10,940 nt of DNA. Source: Chloroflexota bacterium. GTDB lineage: Bacteria > Chloroflexota > Limnocylindria > QHBO01. The stretch covers positions 1 through 10,940 of the forward strand of contig JAHFBB010000013.1 in assembly GCA_023250255.1 (NCBI GenBank), written 5' to 3'. The notes beneath the pieces are model-generated. The model worked only from the letters and a program-made list of their open reading frames with translations. It did not search any database and was not told where the DNA came from. A program made the position numbers and the translations under genes. Shown in pieces: positions 1-5,604 of this stretch. The first letter of the stretch is position 1. Every line of letters starts with the position of its first letter.

Positions 1-1124
1 GCGTACACGCTGTATAGGCCACGGGGTGACTCGATGGCGGCATACGCCCGCCCTGGCCGCGGACGGATGATCCCCGGCACCTGTGCCTGGACCGGGCCAT
101 GGGGCATCTTGTCCACGATCTGGTCGATGAGATCGATGCTCTGCTTCAGCTCGGCGACCCGCTGGAGATATCGGTCATAGACGTCGCCGTTCGGGTGGGT
201 GATCACCTCGAACTCGAGTTCGTTGTAGATCGAATACGGATGGGCCTTGCGGACATCGAACGGGACGCCGGAGGCACGCAGATTCGGCCCGCTCACGCCG
301 TACGCAATGGCGTCGGGTCCGCTGAGCTTGCCGAGTCCCTTGGTCCGAGCCTTGAAGATCTCGTTCTCGGTGATGATCTTCTCGCTCATCTCGATGGTCG
401 GCCGGACGTTCGCCCGCCAGCGCGACAGGCGGTCGAGGAACTCCTCGTTGATGTCCCAGTTCACTCCGCCGACCCGGAAAAAGTTGAACAGCATCCGCTG
501 ACCGCTGATGGCGGACAGCATCTCGACCACCTCGTCGCGGTTGATGAAGCTGTAGAGCAACGGGGTGATGCCACCGATGTCCAGCGTGAGGAAGCCCATC
601 ATCAGGCTGTGGCTGAAGACCCGATTCAGCTCCACCACCAGGGCCCGGATGTACTCCGCTCGCCGTGGCGGCGTCACGCCATACAACTTTTCGAAGGCCA
701 TGGCCGGGGCGTGCTCGTTGTGCATGGTCGACAGGTAGTCCATGGGGTCGACATAGGTCAGGGTGGTCGTGTAGGTCGCGTTCTCGCACAGCTTCTCGAT
801 GCCCCGGTGGAGGTAGCCGAGCACCGGATCGAGGTCCATGACCACTTCGCCGCGGACCTTGAGCACGATCCGCATGACCCCATGGGTGGAGGGGTGCTGC
901 GGTCCCATGTTGACCAGCATTTCGCCGTCGCCCAGTGAGTACATCGCCTGCTCGCGCTCGGTCTGGGGCGGGCGGTCGGGGATGTTGACCAGGTCAAAGC
1001 CCATGTACTCCGGCCGCCGGGTCGGGGCGGGCTGCCCCTCGATGGCTGCCCGCAGTCGGGCGTCCTCGATCTGATCAAGCTCGAGCGGGTCCGGAACGCG
1101 AACCTTGTCGGTTTCGGTGGTCAC
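1..1124 (-). CDS. nuoD: NADH-quinone oxidoreductase subunit D (NuoD), 3' end beyond window
   Basis: This is the 49-kDa-type subunit of respiratory complex I. It sits in the peripheral arm next to the N2 iron-sulfur cluster and helps form the ubiquinone/menaquinone head-group pocket. The open frame gives 374 clean residues and runs off the window before the usual C-terminus, so some tens of residues are missing. Recognisable family motifs are GPQHPSTHG near residue 67, HRGIEK, YVDPMDYLSTMHNEHAPAMA, and later YGVSGPNLRASG. The second His of HPSTHG and the Tyr of MDYLS correspond to the family's quinone-site His/Tyr pair. The start is GTG at 1124; its GTGA overlaps the nuoC stop by 4 bases, implying coupled translation. 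The first 45 or so residues precede the usual core and look like a lineage-specific extension. Identification is very secure; only the start is open to debate. Confidence 0.97.
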   Translation of the reverse strand, partial: MTTETDKVRVPDPLELDQIEDARLRAAIEGQPAPTRRPEYMGFDLVNIPDRPPQTEREQAMYSLGDGEMLVNMGPQHPSTHGVMRIVLKVRGEVVMDLDPVLGYLHRGIEKLCENATYTTTLTYVDPMDYLSTMHNEHAPAMAFEKLYGVTPPRRAEYIRALVVELNRVFSHSLMMGFLTLDIGGITPLLYSFINRDEVVEMLSAISGQRMLFNFFRVGGVNWDINEEFLDRLSRWRANVRPTIEMSEKIITENEIFKARTKGLGKLSGPDAIAYGVSGPNLRASGVPFDVRKAHPYSIYNELEFEVITHPNGDVYDRYLQRVAELKQSIDLIDQIVDKMPHGPVQAQVPGIIRPRPGRAYAAIESPRGLYSVY

Positions 1125-1678
1125 GACGGGTTTTCCGGGCGCGTCAGACGGCCCAGGTCCCAGGTTTCGGGACGTTCGAGCGGATTGACCCCGGCCGCCG
1201 GCGAGTCCGCCGCATCATCGGGAAGCAGGAAGTCCTTGCGCTGCGGGAAGGACCGGTAGTCGGGCGACATGAAGATCCGGCGCAGGTCGTGGTTGCCAGA
1301 GAAGCGGATGCCCATCATGTCGTACATCTCACGCTCGTGGAACATCGCGCCTTCCCACAGACCGGTCACGCTGGGCGTGTCGGGTTCGTCACGATCGACC
1401 GGCACGCGAATCCGCAGCCAGGCGGGATGCTCGCTCGAATACAGGTGGTAGACCACCTCGAACCGGACGCCAACGCCATAGTCCACCGCGGCCGCATCGG
1501 CCAGGAAGCCAAAGGCGAAATCCGGGTCGTCGCGCAGGGTCGTCAGGGTGGCGAGGATGTCGCCGCCCGCGACCTGGATCTCGACAGTGTCCTCATCGGT
1601 CCACAGGCTGGGGGCGGTGGAGGGGAAGCGCTCGGTCAGCAGGCGGACCAGACGGCCGGCGGCAACCGGGGCGGTCAG
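1121..1678 (-). CDS. nuoC: NADH-quinone oxidoreductase subunit C (NuoC), probable CTG start
   Basis: This is the 30-kDa-type subunit of complex I in the peripheral arm, packed against NuoD and NuoB. It has no cofactor. The family signature is plain near the C-terminus: HEREMYDMMGIRFSGN followed by LRRIFMSPDYRSFPQRKDF. No ATG, GTG or TTG in frame lies near the expected N-terminus. A CTG at 1678 forms a CTGA overlap with the nuoB stop and has AAGGGGA (1691-1685) exactly 6 bases upstream. That is the same spacing seen at nuoA, nuoB and the R3H ATPase gene, so I take CTG as the start (185 codons). The only conventional upstream choice is GTG at 1735, which gives 204 residues, lacks a ribosome-binding site, and adds 19 residues overlapping nuoB out of frame. 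The downstream stop overlaps nuoD. The gene identity is certain; the start is inferred. Confidence 0.93.
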   Translation of the reverse strand: MTAPVAAGRLVRLLTERFPSTAPSLWTDEDTVEIQVAGGDILATLTTLRDDPDFAFGFLADAAAVDYGVGVRFEVVYHLYSSEHPAWLRIRVPVDRDEPDTPSVTGLWEGAMFHEREMYDMMGIRFSGNHDLRRIFMSPDYRSFPQRKDFLLPDDAADSPAAGVNPLERPETWDLGRLTRPENPS

Positions 1679-2322
1679 CGGACGTCCCCTTCCCAGGCAA
1701 CCCGCTGGGGACCGCGATCCACGTGGGTGCGCCACTGGCCACGGCGGGCCTTCACCAGTTCATGGAGTTTCATCATTCCGTAGATCAAGCCCTCGGGGCG
1801 CGGTGGACAGCCGGGGACGTAGACGTCGATGGGCATGACCCGGTCCACGCCCTGGACGACGCTGTAGCTGCGCTTGAACCGTCCGCCAGAGGTCGTGCAG
1901 GTGCCCATGGCCACCGCCCATTTCGGCTCGGGCATCTGTTCCCACAGCCGAACGAGCGGTCCGGCCATCTTGGTGGTCAGGGTCCCGGCCACGATCAGCA
2001 CATCGGCCTGGCGCGGTGAAGCGCGGAAGGGAAACATCCCGAATCGGTCGATGTCATTTTTGCTGGTGGCGGTGCTCATCATCTCGATCGCGCAGCAGCT
2101 CAGACCTGAAAGAAGCGGCCACAGCGAATTCGCGCGGATGAGATCGAGCAGGTAGTCCGCCCGGGTGGGAATGACCTCGAGCATGCCGTGGAAGCCACCC
2201 ATCGGGTGCTGCTCCATGCCGAACTCGGCGAGCAGCGGGTCATCCGCAGCGGCGTCGGGAATGATGATGCTCGGGACCGTCTGCAGGGCGGCGGTCGTCA
2301 GTTCGTCGTTGTCTACCGCCAC
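1675..2322 (-). CDS. nuoB: NADH-quinone oxidoreductase subunit B (NuoB)
   Basis: This is the PSST-type subunit of complex I, which carries the N2 [4Fe-4S] cluster that passes electrons to quinone. The 215-residue product has all four cluster cysteines in the expected pattern: adjacent Cys76-Cys77 in SCCAIEMM, Cys142 in GTCTTSGG and Cys172 in PGCPPRPE. The core begins around residue 45 (ADYLLDLIRANSLWPL); the preceding 45 residues are a poorly conserved extension. The start is GTG at 2322, preceded by AAAGGTGA (2336-2329) with a 6-base gap. It overlaps the end of nuoA by 10 bases, and its stop overlaps the likely CTG start of nuoC. It belongs to the nuoABCD operon. Identification is very secure. 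Confidence 0.98.
   Translation of the reverse strand: MAVDNDELTTAALQTVPSIIIPDAAADDPLLAEFGMEQHPMGGFHGMLEVIPTRADYLLDLIRANSLWPLLSGLSCCAIEMMSTATSKNDIDRFGMFPFRASPRQADVLIVAGTLTTKMAGPLVRLWEQMPEPKWAVAMGTCTTSGGRFKRSYSVVQGVDRVMPIDVYVPGCPPRPEGLIYGMMKLHELVKARRGQWRTHVDRGPQRVAWEGDVR
1685..1691 (-). promoter_or_regulatory. Shine-Dalgarno sequence pointing to a CTG start of nuoC
   Basis: AAGGGGA ends 6 bases before CTG at 1678, which overlaps the nuoB TGA. The spacing equals that of the nuoA, nuoB and R3H ATPase sites. No standard start codon is placed downstream of it in the nuoC frame. Confidence 0.6.
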
Positions 2323-2672
2323 GTCAGATCACCTTTCTTCCACGCGTAGAACTCGCCATACATCAGGACCACCAGGAAGACGGCCATCAGCACCAGTCCG
2401 TTGACCGACAGGGCGCGGATGGCAATCGCCCACAGGTAGATGAAGATGATTTCGACGTCGAACGCGACGAACAGCAATGCGTACAGGTAGAACGCCAGCC
2501 CGAATCGGCTCCAGGTGTCACCGATGGTGTCGATCCCGCACTCGTACGGCAGGCCCTTCTGGGCGGTCCTCCGACGATGGGTGACCAGCCAGCTGAACAG
2601 GATCGTGCCGAACACAAAGGTGGTCGCCGCGAACCCGAAGCCGAGGACGTAGATCAGCCCGGTCTGGTCCAA
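2313..2672 (-). CDS. nuoA: NADH-quinone oxidoreductase subunit A (NuoA)
   Basis: This is the ND3-type membrane subunit of complex I, at the junction of the membrane and peripheral arms. The product is about 119 residues, the usual length. It has three predicted transmembrane segments: residues about 7-28; about 58-82, around FYLYALLFVAFDVEIIFIYLW; and about 88-106. The conserved loop YECG (the ND3 loop cysteine) and FDVE are both present. I chose TTG at 2672 because GAGAG (2683-2679) sits 6 bases upstream and the protein then begins just before its first helix. In-frame ATGs at 2708 and 2783 would add hydrophilic residues, have no ribosome-binding site, and run through a perfect hairpin. This is the first gene of the nuo operon. 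The stop TAG lies inside the start of nuoB. Confidence 0.95.
   Translation of the reverse strand: MDQTGLIYVLGFGFAATTFVFGTILFSWLVTHRRRTAQKGLPYECGIDTIGDTWSRFGLAFYLYALLFVAFDVEIIFIYLWAIAIRALSVNGLVLMAVFLVVLMYGEFYAWKKGDLTWR
2329..2336 (-). promoter_or_regulatory. Shine-Dalgarno sequence of nuoB
   Basis: AAAGGTGA lies 6 bases before the GTG start of nuoB and decides that start. It is inside the last codons of nuoA on the same strand's leader to nuoB. Confidence 0.7.
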
Positions 2673-2687
2673 TTCGTTCTCTCGATC

Positions 2688-2710
2688 CGATGCGCGGACA
2701 CCGCGCATCG
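2688..2710 (-). repeat. Perfect 10-bp inverted repeat (hairpin) in the nuoA leader
   Basis: CGATGCGCGG and CCGCGCATCG pair perfectly around a 3-base loop, reading TGT on the nuoA strand. The hairpin ends 4 bases before the GAGAG ribosome-binding site of nuoA. No run of T follows, so a simple intrinsic terminator is unlikely; a leader structure or protein-binding palindrome fits better. Confidence 0.75.
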
Positions 2711-2733
2711 CAGATACAGCGTCTCGATCACAA

Positions 2734-2749
2734 CCGGGCCGGAGCCCGG
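2734..2749 (-). repeat. 6-bp GC-only inverted repeat between the two operons
   Basis: CCGGGC and GCCCGG face each other around a 4-base loop. On the minus strand the hairpin is followed by TTGTGATC, which is not a convincing U-tract. It could be a weak terminator for the upstream operon or part of the nuo leader. Confidence 0.45.
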
Positions 2750-2832
2750 CCAAATCCCCCGACGAACAGTCTACCAGCGGCAATCTGCTCCGTCGCCCTG
2801 GGACCGAGTGCCGCGTGGGCCACCCTCGCGCG

Positions 2833-3975
2833 TCAGGGTATGGGCATCGGCGGGCGACCCTGCCAGGCGACGTCGGTGAGGATCCGCAGGCCGTCGCTGA
2901 CGAGGGCGTGGCCCCCCATGAGGATCGGGACCGGGGACGATCCGGCGGCGGCGGTCACTTCCCCCAGCCAGCCAGTCCCGCTCCGCGCAGCGTCACCGAA
3001 GTCCGCGGCGTAGCGCTCCTCGGCGGGCGGCCAGGCAGTCGCCAGGGATGAGCCCGCGACGGCCGCCATCAAGACCCGGCTGTCGAGGACGGCGGCTTGC
3101 CCGAAGTCGGCGAGTGCGACGATCAAACCGGCCGCGCCGTGGTCGGCCAAAAGCGACGTCAACACGGACTGCGGGCGATGTCCCGCGGCGGCACGCATGC
3201 CCCGCTCTTCGACCAGCAACCGGACCCGGCAGGCCGCCTCACGCTCGAGGTGGGCGAAGGTGGCCGACGGAACCCGGCCGGCAACGAACAACTCAGCCTC
3301 GCGATTTCGGAGCACTCCCAGCACCTCGTCCAGCCGAGGGATTTCGAGCCCTCTCCCGCCGGGAAGTTGGACGCCATCCAGGAAGGCCGCCAGCGCTGGG
3401 TTGATCGGCCGCGTCCCTGGCAGTCGAGTCGCCAGGCGGAGCAGCGCCAGGTCCTGGGGGGTATCGACGTCAAAGCGCGAGAACGGATGCGCCCCCAGAT
3501 CGCGCAGCGCGAATCCCGCGGCCTCCAGGGCTCGGGGCACCGCGTTGTCCGACTCGACCGCCTCAATCACGGTCAGTGCGGCGTCCAGGTCGCCGGCGAC
3601 GACGAACGCGTCGGCGCTGTACCGATTGTTGGCTACCACCTCCCCGGCGACTGGCGACAACAGGTCGTCCAGCCCGGCGTCGGGCAGAAGGGACACCGCC
3701 CCCGCTCCAGCCCAGCCGATGGCGTCCAGGGGGCCGGTGGCGGCGGCCAGGACCTCACGCGCGCCGGCGGCGAACCAGCGTCCCCAGTGGAACGACTCGG
3801 CCCGCGAGCTGACCGGGATCGACGCCACCGCCGCTCCTGCCCGACCGAGGCGCTGGCTCAACTCGGCGGCGAGGAGGTGGCGACCGCTGGCGATGACTGC
3901 GGCATACGAGCCGAAGGGCGGTTCGGCCGGGTCCGGCCCGGCCATGACGACCAGCGGCGCCGGCCGGTCAGCCAT
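2833..3975 (-). CDS. Putative nucleotidyltransferase-like (MobA/CofC-type fold) protein with an uncharacterised C-terminal domain
   Basis: The 380-residue product appears to have two parts. Residues 1-190 resemble diverged MobA/CofC-type NTP transferases, with GWAGAGAVSLLPDAGLDDLL near 87-106, NNRYSADAFVV near 116-126, ESDNAVPRALEAAGF near 141-155 and RFDVDTPQDLALL near 167-179. The last resembles the FDVDTPxDL end of CofC-like guanylyltransferases. The usual N-terminal LxGGxGxRMG nucleotide loop is not recognisable, so activity is doubtful. Residues about 190-380 form a second conserved-looking region: GRVPSATFAHLEREAACRVR, then GLIVALADFGQAAVLDSRVLMAA, then PVPILMGGHALVSDGLR. I cannot name this region. 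ATG at 3975 overlaps the preceding DinB-like gene by 8 bases, and there is no clear ribosome-binding site, which suggests coupling. It is the last gene of the long operon. Function is unknown. Confidence 0.72.
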   Translation of the reverse strand: MADRPAPLVVMAGPDPAEPPFGSYAAVIASGRHLLAAELSQRLGRAGAAVASIPVSSRAESFHWGRWFAAGAREVLAAATGPLDAIGWAGAGAVSLLPDAGLDDLLSPVAGEVVANNRYSADAFVVAGDLDAALTVIEAVESDNAVPRALEAAGFALRDLGAHPFSRFDVDTPQDLALLRLATRLPGTRPINPALAAFLDGVQLPGGRGLEIPRLDEVLGVLRNREAELFVAGRVPSATFAHLEREAACRVRLLVEERGMRAAAGHRPQSVLTSLLADHGAAGLIVALADFGQAAVLDSRVLMAAVAGSSLATAWPPAEERYAADFGDAARSGTGWLGEVTAAAGSSPVPILMGGHALVSDGLRILTDVAWQGRPPMPIP

Positions 3976-4558
3976 CGCCGGCCAGGCGATGGAGTTGCTC
4001 GAGGTGCATCAGGTCGTGGACCCCGGCGAACAGCAGCCAGGCCCCGCAACTCAGCCGGTGGCCAATGATTGGGTGGTCCATGGGACAGGGATCCGTCTCG
4101 TGGCCGGCGATGGTCGCTGCCGACAGGGACTGCGAGCGACGGCTCTTGGCGAGGAAGGCCAGCAGATCCTCGCGGCCCAGGTCGGCCGCGCCGGGAATCC
4201 CGGGGACGACCCGCGGCGGGGCATCGGTCGGCCAGCGGCCGGCGGCGGCCAGGGCGGCTGCCGCCGGCAGGTAGCGGCGTGCGCCGGTGGTGTGGGCGAA
4301 GGCCTGGGAGACGTTCCAGTCGCCCTCACCGCCGGGCGCTGCCAGCAGCGGCTCGGGAAGGTCGCGAATGATCGCCTCGAGGGCGTCGGCCATGACCTCC
4401 TGTTGGGCCAGAAGGCGGGCGGCGGAACCGGGGCCGGCGCGCCGCTCGAGATCGTCTCGGGCTGCATCGTTGTCGACGTCGACCAGCCGCCAGACGGCGA
4501 CGATGTCAGGGGCGCCAGTTTCGAGCAACGCCAGCCAGGCGCGCGGCGACGCGCGCAT
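3968..4558 (-). CDS. DinB-like (four-helix bundle) family protein
   Basis: The 196-residue product has the layout of the DinB/YfiT-like superfamily. This is a four-helix bundle that usually binds a divalent metal through three histidines; members include thiol-dependent transferases and many proteins without known roles. Candidate metal ligands are His89 in QAFAHTTGARRY, and His181 and His185 in GVHDLMHLEQLHRLAG at the C-terminus, which is the typical HxxxH ending. Acidic and Trp-rich helices precede them. I set the start at ATG 4558, only 4 bases after the stop of the upstream receptor-like gene. A longer frame to 4651 exists, but its first 31 codons overlap that gene and look like a shadow. 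The 3' end overlaps the nucleotidyltransferase-like gene by 8 bases. Substrate and role are unknown. Confidence 0.8.
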   Translation of the reverse strand: MRASPRAWLALLETGAPDIVAVWRLVDVDNDAARDDLERRAGPGSAARLLAQQEVMADALEAIIRDLPEPLLAAPGGEGDWNVSQAFAHTTGARRYLPAAAALAAAGRWPTDAPPRVVPGIPGAADLGREDLLAFLAKSRRSQSLSAATIAGHETDPCPMDHPIIGHRLSCGAWLLFAGVHDLMHLEQLHRLAGDG

Positions 4559-4562
4559 CGGT

Positions 4563-4892
4563 CTACAGGCGCTCGAAGCGCTCGACCGGCAGGACGAAGA
4601 CGGTGGCCCCGCCGACCTCGACTTCGACCGGGTAAGGCATGTAGAACTCACCCGGCTCCATGATCGGCGGCATGGGATTCACGAATTGCTTGCGCGAGTG
4701 GCAGTTGGCGCTGATGACCTCCAGCACGGCGTCCACCTGGTCGTCTTCGACTCCGACCAGGATTGTCGCGTTGCCCTGCTTGAGGAATCCGCCCGACGAG
4801 CTCAGCCGAGTCGCCCGAAATTCGCGCTCGAGCAGCGCATCCACCAGCGCTCCGGCGTCCTCGGAGTGAACGATGGCAGTGACCAGCTTCAT
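4563..4892 (-). CDS. darA: Cyclic-di-AMP receptor-like PII-fold protein (DarA/PstA/YaaQ family)
   Basis: The 109-residue product matches the YaaQ/DarA family in length and over its full extent. Family members form trimers resembling PII proteins and bind cyclic di-AMP in firmicutes. Diagnostic stretches are FRATRLSSSGGFLKQGNATI (residues 25-44), which corresponds to the nucleotide-binding loop region with the conserved T-x-L-x-x-x-GGFL-x-x-GN pattern, and PYPVEVEVGGATVFVLPV near the C-terminus. The gene follows tmk on the same strand, as yaaQ does in Bacillus subtilis, which supports the assignment. The start is ATG at 4892 with only a weak GAG 6 bases upstream. A 61-base gap with a C9 run (coding-strand sense) separates it from tmk. 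Whether this lineage makes cyclic di-AMP cannot be seen here; no diadenylate cyclase is in the window. Confidence 0.9.
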   Translation of the reverse strand: MKLVTAIVHSEDAGALVDALLEREFRATRLSSSGGFLKQGNATILVGVEDDQVDAVLEVISANCHSRKQFVNPMPPIMEPGEFYMPYPVEVEVGGATVFVLPVERFERL

Positions 4893-4907
4893 CGCGATCT
4901 CATCTGC

Positions 4908-4916
4908 GGGGGGGGG
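4908..4916. repeat. Homopolymer run of nine G
   Basis: Nine consecutive G on the plus strand lie in the 61-base gap between tmk and the darA-like gene. The run is about 16 bases upstream of the ATG. It is outside coding sequence, so a length error would not alter a protein. Confidence 0.9.
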
Positions 4917-4953
4917 ACTAGTATGCCAGACGACTTCCCCTGAGCCGACCTCG

Positions 4954-5604
4954 TCAGCCAGTCTGCAGGGGTTCCACCAGCGCTCTGATGGCCTGGTCCG
5001 CGTCCGTCACGCTGCCGGAGGCATCCAGCACCCGGTATCGGTCCGGCTCAGCCGCAGCCAGGGCACGGTAGGCCTGGCGCACCCGGTCGAAGAAGGCCAC
5101 CGACTCGGTGTCCTCGAACCGATTCCAGACGTCCTTCCGCTTTCGCTGCAGACCGATTTCCACCGGGACGTCGAGCAGGATGGTCAGATCGGGCAGCAAG
5201 CCGTAGGTGGCGAACGCCTGGAGTTGACGGAGTTCGATCGGGTCGTTGCCGTAGCCCGCGCCCTGGTAGGCAAGCGACGAATCGAGGAAGCGGGCGCAGA
5301 CCACCCAGTCGCCGCGCTTCAGGGCGGGCTCGATCTTGCGGGCGACGTGCTGGGCGCGGGCGGCGGCGAACAGGAGTGCATCGGCCCGCGGGTCGAGGTC
5401 GTCGGACATGTCTCGCACGTGGAGCAGGAGCCGTCGCACCTCGTCCCCCAGTGGCGTCCCTCCCGGTTCGGCGGTCAGCACCGTGGGAATCCCCCGTCCC
5501 CGAAGCCACTCGGCCAGGTGGCGGGCGGCCGTGCTCTTGCCGCTGCCCTCGGGTCCCTCGAGGGTGATGAACCGGCCCCGCGGCCGGTTCTCAGCGCCAG
5601 GCAC
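4954..5604 (-). CDS. tmk: Thymidylate kinase (dTMP kinase)
   Basis: This enzyme phosphorylates dTMP to dTDP with ATP in the cytoplasm, a required step in dTTP synthesis. The 216-residue protein has usual family length. It shows the P-loop GPEGSGKST at residues 17-25, EPGGTPLGDEVRRLLL at 46-61, the DSSLAYQG substrate motif at 108-115, and a C-terminal-half lid with basic residues (RKRKDVWNRFE at 154-164) before FFDRVRQAYRAL. The DRX motif that normally reads DRY or DRF before DSSLAYQG is ARF here (104-106), so its Asp is replaced by Ala while the Arg is kept. The start is GTG at 5604, overlapping the R3H ATPase gene by 14 bases; AAGGG sits very close to it. The location upstream of the darA-like gene repeats a known tmk-yaaQ neighbourhood. 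Identification is secure. Confidence 0.95.
   Translation of the reverse strand: MPGAENRPRGRFITLEGPEGSGKSTAARHLAEWLRGRGIPTVLTAEPGGTPLGDEVRRLLLHVRDMSDDLDPRADALLFAAARAQHVARKIEPALKRGDWVVCARFLDSSLAYQGAGYGNDPIELRQLQAFATYGLLPDLTILLDVPVEIGLQRKRKDVWNRFEDTESVAFFDRVRQAYRALAAAEPDRYRVLDASGSVTDADQAIRALVEPLQTG

Larger units (their letters stand above)
2673..2832 (-). promoter_or_regulatory. Leader and presumed promoter region of the nuo operon
   Basis: These 160 bases separate the end of the long pdxS-started operon from nuoA and contain no open frame that looks real. They hold two GC-rich inverted repeats (2734-2749 and 2688-2710), a direct repeat of TCTCGATC, and the GAGAG ribosome-binding site. A TAGACT hexamer (minus strand, 2773-2768) fits TANNNT as a -10 element, but I see no matching -35, so the promoter position is only a guess. 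No classical U-tract terminator for the upstream operon is visible. Confidence 0.4.

Noticed and set aside
99..938. Plus-strand open frame of 279 codons opposite nuoD
   Set aside because: The opposite strand encodes an uninterrupted, motif-rich NuoD; the plus-strand product is a shadow.
2673..2783. Longer NuoA starting at 2783 or at ATG 2708
   Set aside because: No ribosome-binding site, added hydrophilic residues ahead of the first helix, and the stretch runs through a perfect hairpin; TTG 2672 gives the usual length.
2797..2832. Possible intrinsic terminator directly after the nucleotidyltransferase-like gene
   Set aside because: Only short imperfect pairings and no T-run are visible on the minus strand.
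4559..4651. Longer N-terminus for the DinB-like protein
   Set aside because: The extra codons overlap the darA-like gene and give a Ser/Arg-rich stretch typical of out-of-frame reading; ATG 4558 follows the upstream stop directly.
3197..4663. Long plus-strand open frame opposite the nucleotidyltransferase-like and DinB-like genes
   Set aside because: It spans three real minus-strand genes, its product is Ser/Arg/Ala-rich without motifs, and such antisense frames are expected in high-GC DNA.
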